From Trichomonas vaginalis G3 (lineage: Eukaryota > Parabasalia > Trichomonadida > Trichomonadidae), in the NCBI RefSeq assembly GCF_026262505.1, contig NC_067203.1, forward strand, positions 16,628,392-16,692,391: DNA of 64,000 bases, given 5' to 3'. Of this stretch, positions 30,325-39,479 are shown piece by piece. The notes under the pieces are model-generated. The model had not been told where the DNA came from. It saw only the letters and a program-made list of their open reading frames with translations, and searched no databases. Positions within the stretch are counted from its first letter, which is position 1; each line of letters begins with the position of its first letter. A program made the translations under genes and the position numbers.

Positions 30325-31830
30325 TTAAATATTATTTAAATATAATGGAGTAATAAAATAAATCGGAATTTCTATTAATTTATTGTCAACTTCAACTAAT
30401 GCATTGCCGTTAATATATCTAACAAATTCAGCTATTGTGTCAAATCTTCGTCTTCTTTTTGTCATTGATTTATCAGTTTTTCCATAATCGAGATGAATCA
30501 AAACTTTATCCCCCTGTTTAAAATTCATGAGCCCCGAATTAATTTGTTCACGTTTAACATCATTTAACCTTTCCATTTGCTTTCTAATATATTCCCATTC
30601 TTTTGAAATATCATTTTTCATTTCCACTGGTTTCATGTTTATAGTTCTATGCCATGTATTATTGTAATAATATACTAACTGCTGTATGATGGAGTCATGA
30701 TTTCCATCCCAGTATATCTGACCGTTAACCCCTAACGCATCTCTAAGAGTTCTCATTACCGCATCAACTATTTTATTATGAAACGTATATGGAGAAGATG
30801 AGAAGTAAAAATTAATTTGTGGGAAATAATGAGTCATAGCTGCCTGAAATCCTTTATCACCATCACCCCTTATATTATCTACTCTTTCATGATCTAGTAA
30901 GTATTGAATAGCTCTTCTTGTTTCCTGTTCTGTTTTCCCTTTCACTTGAATGCAATATAAATATCTAGTGTTAATGTTAATGGCAAATAAATAAGTAACG
31001 TTTCCTTTTGAATATTCTAAATGATCTATTTCGTATGAATATGGATATGGTGCAAATGAAGGGCGACTAAATTTTTCCTTTAACAGTTGAATTTTCGGGT
31101 CAATTGGTTTATTTAATATCTTGAAATCCTTTTTAAAATCTTTTTGCTTCTTTAATGTTTGAAATGGATATAATAAAGTGAATGATGAAGAATTAACTGA
31201 AGGAGGAGGAGGTTTTGGTATTGCAAGTGGTTTAATTTTATCTGCTTTGATTTTGGATGATGAAGTTTTAGTTGTTGATTTTCCTTTCATTAATTCTGGA
31301 TGTATTCTATTCATTTGTTTTAAATATGCTGTATATAAAGGTTTGATATACTTTCCCGCTTCGAGTTTATGTTGAAGGATGAATTCCAAAAGTTGATCTT
31401 CATTTAAAAGTCGGGCTGAATATGGTTTAACTAATGAATCATAAATTAAAGCTTGTGCATCATTTATGGTCTGAAGGACCTGGGCGTTTTGCACCTTTGG
31501 TTTTTGCGGCTCAGGATTATATAATTTATATAATTCATCAATATCTTCTTCTGTTAATACTTTATTTTTGAAATCTTTCAATTGTTTAAGTTGTGATTTT
31601 GTTTTTCCCTTTGTATATTTATTATTTTTAATTTTGTCTTTAATTTCAGAAATTATTTTATCATGATATTTCAAAATTTCATTTTTATAATATGGATAAT
31701 AATAATCCATATCATCACCTGTTATATTTTTATTATGTTTTTGGAGATATGATTTTAATTCATAATAATTAAGAAAATTTTGATTAAGTACTAAATCATC
31801 AATTAAATTTTCTAAATCTGCGTTATCCAT
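30325..31830 (-). CDS. Polinton retroviral-type integrase
   Basis: A 501-residue protein. The N-terminal 220 residues are Lys-rich and helical. From about 255 the DDE-class catalytic core follows: EIDHLEYSKGNVTYLFAINI (first acidic strand), NIRGDGDKGFQAAM (second acidic site) and KIVDAVMRTLRDALG (third helix). The C-terminal 70 residues (GDKVLIHLDYGKTDKS to the end) are an SH3-like or chromo-like beta domain. Polinton integrases of this type join the element ends to target DNA. Its ATG follows TTATTTTTATATAA. Part of the fossil element. Confidence 0.85.
   Translation of the reverse strand: MDNADLENLIDDLVLNQNFLNYYELKSYLQKHNKNITGDDMDYYYPYYKNEILKYHDKIISEIKDKIKNNKYTKGKTKSQLKQLKDFKNKVLTEEDIDELYKLYNPEPQKPKVQNAQVLQTINDAQALIYDSLVKPYSARLLNEDQLLEFILQHKLEAGKYIKPLYTAYLKQMNRIHPELMKGKSTTKTSSSKIKADKIKPLAIPKPPPPSVNSSSFTLLYPFQTLKKQKDFKKDFKILNKPIDPKIQLLKEKFSRPSFAPYPYSYEIDHLEYSKGNVTYLFAININTRYLYCIQVKGKTEQETRRAIQYLLDHERVDNIRGDGDKGFQAAMTHYFPQINFYFSSSPYTFHNKIVDAVMRTLRDALGVNGQIYWDGNHDSIIQQLVYYYNNTWHRTINMKPVEMKNDISKEWEYIRKQMERLNDVKREQINSGLMNFKQGDKVLIHLDYGKTDKSMTKRRRRFDTIAEFVRYINGNALVEVDNKLIEIPIYFITPLYLNNI
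31468..31495. repeat. Double-hairpin module H6
   Basis: GGTC/GACC (loop TGAAG) then an imperfect GGCG-type stem (loop TTTT). It is nearly the reverse complement of H2; both are translated as QVLQTI in two unrelated proteins. Confidence 0.8.
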
Positions 31831-31877
31831 TTATATAAAAATAAAATAAATGTTTTAAGGGTGCCCACCTCTTTGAA

Positions 31878-32117
31878 TTATAGTATCAAAACATTATTTA
31901 CATATTGAATCGCATCATTAACGGTTCCTCCTTCTAAAACGGTATCAAATGGTGGAGTCCAGATTTCCTGATGATGATCATAAAATCCAGCAAAATTAAC
32001 CGTATTATTAGGTAAAATATGAATCTCAGCGGTATATCTTCTATCTAAATTTGGATGCCTTATATGTATACCATTACTGCCCGGATAAAATCTCAAACCT
32101 TGATTTTGTTGACGCAT
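31878..32117 (-). CDS. Polinton ORF, 79 residues, unknown
   Basis: Starts MRQQNQGLRFYPG at 32117, overlapping the stop of the upstream gene (TGATG), so the two genes are probably expressed together. Beta-rich, no family recognised. Confidence 0.5.
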   Translation of the reverse strand: MRQQNQGLRFYPGSNGIHIRHPNLDRRYTAEIHILPNNTVNFAGFYDHHQEIWTPPFDTVLEGGTVNDAIQYVNNVLIL

Positions 32118-32311
32118 CAAATTATTGAAATTTCTTTCTTCAGGGGTGAATGTTCTTCTCCGTTGACGTGTGGTGGTGGTGGTGGTCGTTGTTGCTGCTG
32201 TTGATGCTGTGGTGGGATTTGAAAAATTCGTTGCGGTTGATTATTTGGAATCTGAAAGTTAAAACCATTTGGTATAAATCTATTCGGTTCCTTTTGTCTC
32301 TTCTGTGGCAT
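32117..32311 (-). CDS. Polinton Gln/Pro-rich small ORF, 64 residues
   Basis: Unstructured Asn/Gln/Pro-rich protein with QQQQQ and PPPPP runs. Preceded by TTTTATTTTTAATAAA, the element's promoter type. Function unknown. Confidence 0.5.
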   Translation of the reverse strand: MPQKRQKEPNRFIPNGFNFQIPNNQPQRIFQIPPQHQQQQQRPPPPPHVNGEEHSPLKKEISII

Positions 32312-32365
32312 TTTATTAAAAATAAAATTTTAAATTCATGACTCAACCCCTACGTTTTTAAATTG

Positions 32366-34876
32366 TTAAATAAATGGCATACAACATCCATTTTCACAAC
32401 ATACAGCCTTAGTGTGTGCTCCTGTTAATGCAGTCTTACCGATTGTTAAGCGAGTCATTGACCCGTTTTTAAGTTGTAAATTAATATTCTGACCATCAAA
32501 TATCACTTTATCATTTATTATATCCAAATAATTTTTAGGTGTTAATTGTTTATTTTGCCTTAAACTAACACCTTTCATTTTTTGTGCAATCTTTTTAAAA
32601 TCACTTCCATCAATTGAACCGTTGAATGAAGTATAACATTTAGGACATAACGCCACCATGTTATCACCTTGTTTCTCAATTGCTAAACCCAATAATTTTT
32701 TCTCATGTGCTTTTTCTTCAGCTTTATTATTTAATTTAGGTTTAAATTTCTCATCAAAACAGAAGAAATCAAATGGTGCGAATTTGAAAATGTTTTTATC
32801 ATAAAATTGTTTATCGGTAACAATTGCTTGAAATGCTTGAGTGTTAGGAAGATTTGGGTCGCCAGCGATTGCCCAATAAGATGAATCGGTATCACCTTCA
32901 ATGAAATGAAAACGTTTAACATCCATGCATTTATACATAAAATCATAAATGAAAACTAAATACCAGTATTTTGCGTTATCTAAAGTGAAGAATGCCTCTT
33001 GTAAACATGTATCACATCTATAAAATCTATCTTTGAGCATCACTTGATACGTATCCTCTCCTATTTCTCTTATGTTTTTAAACTTATTTGACATACATGC
33101 AACGTGTGCCTTCTGTGCATTCATTATTTTAGTCTTTGCGTAATTTTGTGTATTCATTGCATCGTAACCATATGATCCATTAAGTGAAATTTTGCAAAAT
33201 AAACTTTTCCCTTTATTTCCTTCTAATTCAGCCTTTTGTCTTTCGTTCATAAATTCGTTCGCAAATTCATTAAAACAGGTGTTTTTCGTAAATGTTAAAA
33301 TTGATTGAATGTCATCGATGATAAAATGAAATCTGTCTATTAGATACCAAAGATAATAAGAAGAAAATGGTTGATATTGGTTGTGTGTTGATGCTAACTG
33401 AGTTAATTTCCTCTGTTTCTGGTCAACTGGTAGATTGTTTGATTTCATGTAATTATACATAAAACTGCCAATTGTTTTTTCATCTGTGATAATATCTAAG
33501 TTTCTTATTATCGGTAAAAAGTTTATGTAATCATTAATGTATTTTTCATCAATGTGACCCTTTACTTCAGCCACGAATAAAGTATTTTTCTTCTTAATTA
33601 TTCCCAGTGCTTTTGCTTTCTTTGTTGCTGTATCACAAATGATAACACCATTCAATCTTCCCGGCATATACATTTTATGGTCAGTATATTGAATGAAATC
33701 ATGAGGATTAGATGAAAATGATGAAGGATATAATGAATTAAAGTCAACACCAACGAAATGAGTCATAATGTTGGTGGTGTCCTCATTTGATACAGTTTTA
33801 GTTTCTGGACTATATGAAAGTTTATTAATGTGCGTGATTCCTTTAAGATTAACACGATGTTGAACATTTGATAGACCACCAGTAATTCCATTACGGAGAA
33901 TGTGATAAGCTTCAACTGAATCTAAAGTCATTGGTAAATTATTTTTTAATGCATAATTTCTTAAATTGATTCTTAAACGTTGAACATCTTCATCTTTATT
34001 TGATTTTACGACATTGCAATAACAACACATTAACTGACAATTTTCTTTGGTGTGTGGTTTTTCATTATTGATTCTATCCAATGTTGGTTTATTTGCATAT
34101 GTAAACGCTTTACCACACATTTTGCATTTAGATGAAAGGATTAAATCGTGATAGTATTGAAAATCATCCATTGAAACATTATTTTTAGTATCTCTTTCTG
34201 CTTTTTCATCTTGTTTCTTATATGATTCAATTTTATATTTCCAATACTTTTTCGTTAATTCAAAACTTGATTCTATCTCTTCCTCAGGATATTTTTCATT
34301 AGGATTAAAGTCTTTATATGCTAAAGCGTAACGAATCATTGAAGCATTCGATGATAAAGAAAGATTATGAAGCATGTCAATTTTATAAACAAATGTTTCT
34401 TCAATAATTTTATCAATTGGGTCAATCATAATTTCAACATCTTTATTGCAATAATGAATAAAATATTCTAATCTATTCTTAAAGTTTTTAGCATCATTGA
34501 GATATATTTGGTAATCACTATCTGATATAGTTTCTTGGGTTAATGCTGAATAAAATGAATCTTTCGTGAATGGTTCCACTTTATATAATTCTTCTTCGTA
34601 ATTTTCCCACGTGATGAATTGATAAGGGAAAAAGGATTTAACACGTGATTTATTGTTTCCGAAATCTTGAGTGAATTGGTCTAATGTCCCACCCGCTATA
34701 TAATTTCTGATGTCAATAAATCTCAATTCATCTGGAACGTTTGTTTTCTTTACAATGATTTGCTTAAATTGTGAAGATGAACCCAGCATTGATTTTATTT
34801 TCCATTTTGCAGTGTTTAAATCACGAAGAATTAAATTTAAATCAAACTTTCCCGAATTAAAACCTATGATATTCAC
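32366..34876 (-). CDS. Polinton protein-primed DNA polymerase B with HNH-like insert
   Basis: 836 codons open. Family B, protein-primed type: exonuclease motifs FNSGKFDLNL (near the start) and YCNKDVEIM (142-150), polymerase motif A VDFNSLYPSSF, motif B KISLNGSYGY and motif C EGDTDSSYW. A Cys/His module at 250-292 (CKMCG, then TLDRINNEKPHTKENC and CCYCN) has the HNH-endonuclease pattern and sits between the exonuclease and polymerase parts. A second Cys pair and a Cys-rich C-terminus (CCENGCCMPF) may bind zinc. Polinton polymerases replicate the element from a protein primer. The coding region extends upstream of this frame in the fossil. Confidence 0.88.
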   Translation of the reverse strand: MNIIGFNSGKFDLNLILRDLNTAKWKIKSMLGSSSQFKQIIVKKTNVPDELRFIDIRNYIAGGTLDQFTQDFGNNKSRVKSFFPYQFITWENYEEELYKVEPFTKDSFYSALTQETISDSDYQIYLNDAKNFKNRLEYFIHYCNKDVEIMIDPIDKIIEETFVYKIDMLHNLSLSSNASMIRYALAYKDFNPNEKYPEEEIESSFELTKKYWKYKIESYKKQDEKAERDTKNNVSMDDFQYYHDLILSSKCKMCGKAFTYANKPTLDRINNEKPHTKENCQLMCCYCNVVKSNKDEDVQRLRINLRNYALKNNLPMTLDSVEAYHILRNGITGGLSNVQHRVNLKGITHINKLSYSPETKTVSNEDTTNIMTHFVGVDFNSLYPSSFSSNPHDFIQYTDHKMYMPGRLNGVIICDTATKKAKALGIIKKKNTLFVAEVKGHIDEKYINDYINFLPIIRNLDIITDEKTIGSFMYNYMKSNNLPVDQKQRKLTQLASTHNQYQPFSSYYLWYLIDRFHFIIDDIQSILTFTKNTCFNEFANEFMNERQKAELEGNKGKSLFCKISLNGSYGYDAMNTQNYAKTKIMNAQKAHVACMSNKFKNIREIGEDTYQVMLKDRFYRCDTCLQEAFFTLDNAKYWYLVFIYDFMYKCMDVKRFHFIEGDTDSSYWAIAGDPNLPNTQAFQAIVTDKQFYDKNIFKFAPFDFFCFDEKFKPKLNNKAEEKAHEKKLLGLAIEKQGDNMVALCPKCYTSFNGSIDGSDFKKIAQKMKGVSLRQNKQLTPKNYLDIINDKVIFDGQNINLQLKNGSMTRLTIGKTALTGAHTKAVCCENGCCMPFI

Positions 34877-36975
34877 TTTATTGAATTCCTCATCTAGAAG
34901 TTCTTTAAATGCTTCCTTCTGTTTTTCATTTAATGTATGGACAAAGTCCCCGCCGTTTGCGGCTTCATTAATTCATTGTATTGACTCATATTTGATTTAG
35001 CAACTAATGAAACAGGTTGAAAATAAAAACTCAATCCAGTCAGAAATAAAAGAATCACTCGAAGTTAAGCAAAAATTCCTCGTATACGTTTTATCATTTA
35101 ATTTAACCGTTGATGATACCATGAATGGTTTTAAGTAAGCGTTCAAAGTTGCACACTCAGAAAGTTGTAATTCTTCTTTAGTCTCTAATGTTTCGAAGTC
35201 AAAAGTAATATATATCTTGTCGGTTGATAATATTCCTGCAAATTATGAGCTAATAACCACTGATATATCTTCTGTTTCGTAATATGTGGTGCATATGGTT
35301 GCTGTGTCTTTTGCAACTGAACGTCTTGAATTAATCTCCCATTATTTTCTTTACATTTCTCACAATGCTTTAAAAATCTTCTTTGGTTTTTCCTTTCTGG
35401 ATCATCACGGATAGAATAAACTTCTTCTTTACAATATGGACAAACTTTATAGCCGGTGAGTGCTTCAACGTCTGTTATTCTGTCAGCGTGAAGTTTTCCA
35501 CATGAATCTGTGTTAATAAAATATTTACTGTTTCAAATTCTGGATCTATCATTATTGATTCCACTAATGGAAAGTCTACCTTATTTATGTCCACGTCTTC
35601 TGGTTGAGGATCACAATAATAGAAATCAATATTAACATTTAACTCGCTAATCTCTCACTTTCTGATGAAATGTTAAACCCTTCATATGCATCTATTACTT
35701 CATTTAAATAGCTCCTACGAGTTTTAGGATTAACACCATCAGGAATGTTATATAGAGCGTTTAAATAACCTTCTACCTTCTGCTCTAATTTGATTATCAT
35801 TCATTTTAGCTGTTCCGTTTTTGTTCATTTATGTAAGAATAAAAAATTAAAAAAATAAATAAAAAATAAGTTATTTTTAAAGCCCATAAAATGAATTGAA
35901 CACATAAATTTTTATCATCTGCAACGTGACAAATACATTTTAATTTACTCAAGAATGCGTACCCTGATACATTAAATCTAATTCCTGTCTTATTTAATTT
36001 CACAACTTTGAAAAGGAATGTATGAATAGCTATAAATGATGAGAAGATGTTTTATGGGTTGCTTCCATTTTTTTCTGAAATAAATGAATAAATATAATGT
36101 TTATAAGTTTTCATATCTTTTATGTTCTTAATAACGAAAGGTATAGACCTTTCAACTTCGTCTTCCTTCGGTGCTGTTCTTTCATATGAAACATTATTGG
36201 TATCTTCAATAATGAAACCACAATCACACAAATTTTTTATATGTTCCAATTGTTTCTTTTGATATTTTATCTAACAAATCAAAAACTTTATCAACACCTG
36301 TGCATTTATTTAAATAATAATTTGTGTAAATATCATGATCTTCTTTCTTAATCGTATTAGTTGCATATGTCACGTTTTTAAGAGCTTTTTTGAATTTCTC
36401 AGAATCGAGAGGGGGTGAAAGTAAGATACAAGGGTATTCTTCATTATCAATAAATTGTAACTTATGTTTACGTATAAATTTAGTACCTTCTCTGAAAGTG
36501 TTTCGTCTATTTCACCATCTAATAAATTTTGTGTTGATTCTGAGACATAATTTTTATATCTTTCTTCATGAGATTCTGAACTTCTGATTCTGAAGCTGGG
36601 ATATTCATTAAATCCGCTACTTCATTTTCATTATATTTTTTCAACTTCTCTTAATTCCTTAATTTTTTCATCTATTTCATCTCTTATTTTTTTCAGTCTT
36701 TCAATTTCATTGTATTCATCATCTTTAATCCGTTCTTCATAATATTCAGGGAAAACATCAGGTTCTTTAGGTTTTTCTTCTTCAGATGTAGGATATAAGA
36801 AATTTATAACATCATCTTTATTCATTTTTCCATCATAATCTAAATCATTTAATAACTCGGCAAATTTTTGACAATTTCTTAAATAATATTTTATTACTTC
36901 ATAACCCACTCCTCTAATATATCCTTTATTTCCTCGTTTGTGAATCCTAATTTTTTAACGTTGTTAGTTTTGACG
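34877..36975 (-). other. Fossil upstream part of the Polinton polymerase region
   Basis: About 2 kb with only short open pieces on the minus strand (for example 36631-36909, a charged 92-codon piece beginning MGYEVIKYYL). The composition and a Cys-rich patch suggest remains of the N-terminal region of the polymerase gene. The element is broken here. Confidence 0.55.
34939..34963. repeat. Double-hairpin module H7
   Basis: GGAC/GTCC (loop AAA) then GCCG/CGGC (loop TTTG). Same layout as H5 on the plus strand. Confidence 0.8.
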
Positions 36976-37055
36976 CTCATTTCTTACGAATTAAAAAATA
37001 AATTATTCAAAAATGTAAGACATGAATTTTTAAAGTTTATTTTTTAAAAAAATTT
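36976..37055 (-). repeat. Right terminal inverted repeat of the Polinton
   Basis: 80 bp, identical to the left repeat when reversed. It contains the start codon (minus strand, 36978-36980) of the outermost gene on this side. Confidence 0.92.
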
Positions 37056-37320
37056 GACAAATGTAAAATATGATTTGAATAAGTATTCAAAATATTCGGT
37101 GAAATTTTTAAAATGTTAATATTAGTAGTTTCTGAAATAATTTTGCTAAGTGAACTGATATTCCGATAATTTTAATTTTCAATATAATTTGGTTATTCAA
37201 CTAATATCTAGATAATTGTATTGAATTGTTATACGATCTGTTCGTCTCAATTATTGAAAAAATTTGAATGTATTTGGATCAAACTTACTGCACTCAATTT
37301 TTTTTTGTGATAACTATATC

Positions 37321-37331
37321 ATTTTTAAATA
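37321..37331 (+). promoter_or_regulatory. Initiator-type start element of the membrane protein gene
   Basis: TATCATTTTT overlaps this site; the A at 37321 lies 11 bases before the ATG at 37332. It fits the trichomonad initiator TCAYTW found close to start codons. A second, CTCAATTTT-type motif has its A at 37296. Confidence 0.6.
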
Positions 37332-39479
37332 ATGATTCTTATATCATTGTTTGCTCAAAAAGCAGTATGCGACAATGCCGTGTACGCTGATATCCTCAAC
37401 GAAAAGGGATTTGACATAGCTACCCTTAGTGGAGAAGGGTATCCAAGAATCAGAGATTTCATGGCTAAAGATATGTTCGGAAATTACTCTCTCAGGCAAT
37501 TGATTCTCGATTCAATAAACTTATTCAATGACCCCGAAAATGAAAAAACCACAGCTGATGATCTTGAAAAAATTTATCATGACATAATTCGCTACTATAC
37601 AGATAATGCTACAGAAATCAAGGACTTATTACCACAAGAAGCTTGGGAAAACAAGCGTGTTAACCTTGTTTCCATGACATTCCCACACTTCGCTCCATTC
37701 CTTAAGGAAAAGGGCTACAATACATCAGAAATCCAAAAATGCATCGACAACGTTAAGGATAAGAAGGGAACATGCCAGTACAAGGATATTGCCCGCCTTC
37801 TTAAGTTATCTCCAGAGTTCTACTTCAACATTTCAGACAAGGTTGGTAAAGTTATGACCGGTGATGCCTTCAAGATTCAAGATGTCGCTACAACAATTTA
37901 CCTTAACACTTCCAATATTACAGATGTTATCAAAGATGTCCCATCCATTTTCAAGAAGGGCCGTGCCAACGTTGCTGAAATGGGCCAAATTGCTTTCAGC
38001 GCTTTCAAGCTCGCTCAAGGCTTCTATAACTCATCCAAGACCTTCCTCGGTAAGGCCATGCATTCCGCTCTTCAGCCATACGTTTCACTTCTCCCACGCT
38101 CAGTCAAGGAAATGAGACAAAGCATCGAATTACTTGTCCAGGGCTACGAAAGCTTAATCAAGGATCCAAAGTTCACAGAGAAGGAATTAGAGTTTGTTAC
38201 AAAGTACATTGTCAACATCTACAACGATTTCAAGCGCCAGTTAAGAGATGAAACAATCTTAGTTCCACAAGGAGTCAAGAAGTTCTTACTTGAGAACATC
38301 GATTATTTCGATCCATCATTGTCCATCTATTCACTCATCCGCAATAAGAAAGTCTCCATCTTCGATGCTTACGTCAATGGCACACAAGATTTAATCACTC
38401 CAGCCATTCATCTCCTCACTGAAGACAAGACAAAGTTCATCGAGTGGTTCGACAAGATCACATCTGTTATCAGAAAGTACTACGATGAGAACACACCAGT
38501 TTCAACATTCCAGATGGATTGGCTTGAAGATGTTGCTTACTTAGCACGTTCTGTCAAGGAATACCCATCCACAATGAAGATCAACGATATCCTTGCTAAG
38601 CACGGCATGAACAAGATGAATGCTCAGATTGTTAAGTCTGCTCTCTTGAACATCTCAAGTATCTTCAATGAAATCACAGTCGAAGATTACGCATCAAGAA
38701 CATTATACACAATCCTCAGAAAGATGGCTGATGCTACAAAGGATGATGCTACAATTGTTGACTACGTCAAGTGCTTACCATTTGGTGAGTCATTAGCTAT
38801 GTACTACAAGGGCTTAGACAACTACAACCAAGGAAAGTCTCTTAAGGATGCTTTCTGGGACTGGGAGTTCGAAGGAATGTACGTCATGAGAACATTCGAA
38901 GCATGGAAGACTGTTAAGGTTCCAAGCATCAAGAACTTAGCTAAGGCTATTGTTACAGTCAATGCTACTGGTGTCCAGTTCGTCAATGGCACAATGAACC
39001 TCTACACAAAGCTCATCAAGAACGGCATCACAATTTCTAGAAATGAAATCAGCAACATCACAGGAGGCTTTGTCAAGAGAATCTTAGATTACGCTGTTCC
39101 AATTGCTGCTTACAATACATACAACGTTTCTGCTTACTTCCAGAAGCTCACAGATGTTAACATCACAAATTTCGCTTATACTGTTCAGAAGCTCGCTAAG
39201 CAGGCTTCAACAGGTGGCATCACTTGGGAACAATTCACTGATTTCAACAAGAAGGTCGATGAAGAATTACTTCAGCCAATCTCTGCCCAGTATGATGAGG
39301 AAACAAAGCAGAAGCTTGCTGCAGCTGCCAGAAGGAAGAAGTTGATCATCATCATTTGCGCATCAGTTGGTGGCGCTTTAGTCATCGGTGCTGCTGTTCT
39401 CGCTTTCGTTCTTTACAGAAATAAGTCAAACAAGTCCCAGGATACCACACCAGTTAACACAGCTGCTACACTGATCTAA
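37332..39479 (+). CDS. Type I membrane protein with large helical ectodomain, unknown family
   Basis: A 715-residue protein. Short hydrophobic N-terminus (MILISLFAQKAVC) reads as a signal peptide; residues about 20-665 are soluble and mostly helical with few Cys; a single membrane helix follows (about 672-697, IIIICASVGGALVIGAAVLAF) and a short tail (YRNKSNKSQDTTPVNTAATLI). Codon use is strikingly biased to C-ending and AAG codons compared with neighbours, which suggests very high expression. It has a perfect initiator motif 11 bases before the ATG, and its stop codon sits in CTAAAA, the UAAA-type 3'-end signal. A surface or vacuolar-membrane protein is likely. It lies only about 280 bp from the Polinton's right end. 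Confidence 0.85.
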   Translation: MILISLFAQKAVCDNAVYADILNEKGFDIATLSGEGYPRIRDFMAKDMFGNYSLRQLILDSINLFNDPENEKTTADDLEKIYHDIIRYYTDNATEIKDLLPQEAWENKRVNLVSMTFPHFAPFLKEKGYNTSEIQKCIDNVKDKKGTCQYKDIARLLKLSPEFYFNISDKVGKVMTGDAFKIQDVATTIYLNTSNITDVIKDVPSIFKKGRANVAEMGQIAFSAFKLAQGFYNSSKTFLGKAMHSALQPYVSLLPRSVKEMRQSIELLVQGYESLIKDPKFTEKELEFVTKYIVNIYNDFKRQLRDETILVPQGVKKFLLENIDYFDPSLSIYSLIRNKKVSIFDAYVNGTQDLITPAIHLLTEDKTKFIEWFDKITSVIRKYYDENTPVSTFQMDWLEDVAYLARSVKEYPSTMKINDILAKHGMNKMNAQIVKSALLNISSIFNEITVEDYASRTLYTILRKMADATKDDATIVDYVKCLPFGESLAMYYKGLDNYNQGKSLKDAFWDWEFEGMYVMRTFEAWKTVKVPSIKNLAKAIVTVNATGVQFVNGTMNLYTKLIKNGITISRNEISNITGGFVKRILDYAVPIAAYNTYNVSAYFQKLTDVNITNFAYTVQKLAKQASTGGITWEQFTDFNKKVDEELLQPISAQYDEETKQKLAAAARRKKLIIIICASVGGALVIGAAVLAFVLYRNKSNKSQDTTPVNTAATLI

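Larger units (their letters stand above)
20666..37055. mobile_element. Maverick/Polinton DNA element with 80-bp terminal inverted repeats
   Basis: A 16.4-kb fossil element of the Polinton/Maverick group, which is abundant in trichomonads. Parts in order: small terminal ORFs, two amphipathic peptide ORFs, a double-jelly-roll capsid-type gene, an A32-like ATPase, two structural-type genes, a minor-capsid-like gene, a phage-like fibre, small basic ORFs, a DDE integrase and protein-primed DNA polymerase B. No cysteine protease was recognised. The two terminal repeats are identical over 80 bp, so the insertion is young. The element is not whole: a handful of its genes (roughly three to six) look interrupted. 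No convincing 5-6-bp target duplication is seen next to the 80-bp repeats. Confidence 0.93.

Noticed and set aside
31856-31880. Short hairpin GGTG/CACC near the integrase start as an eighth double-hairpin module
   Set aside because: Only one 4-bp stem is visible and no partner stem, so it does not meet the two-hairpin pattern.
32150-32341. Trp/Leu-rich plus-strand frame
   Set aside because: It is the antisense of the Gln/Pro/His-rich Polinton ORF.
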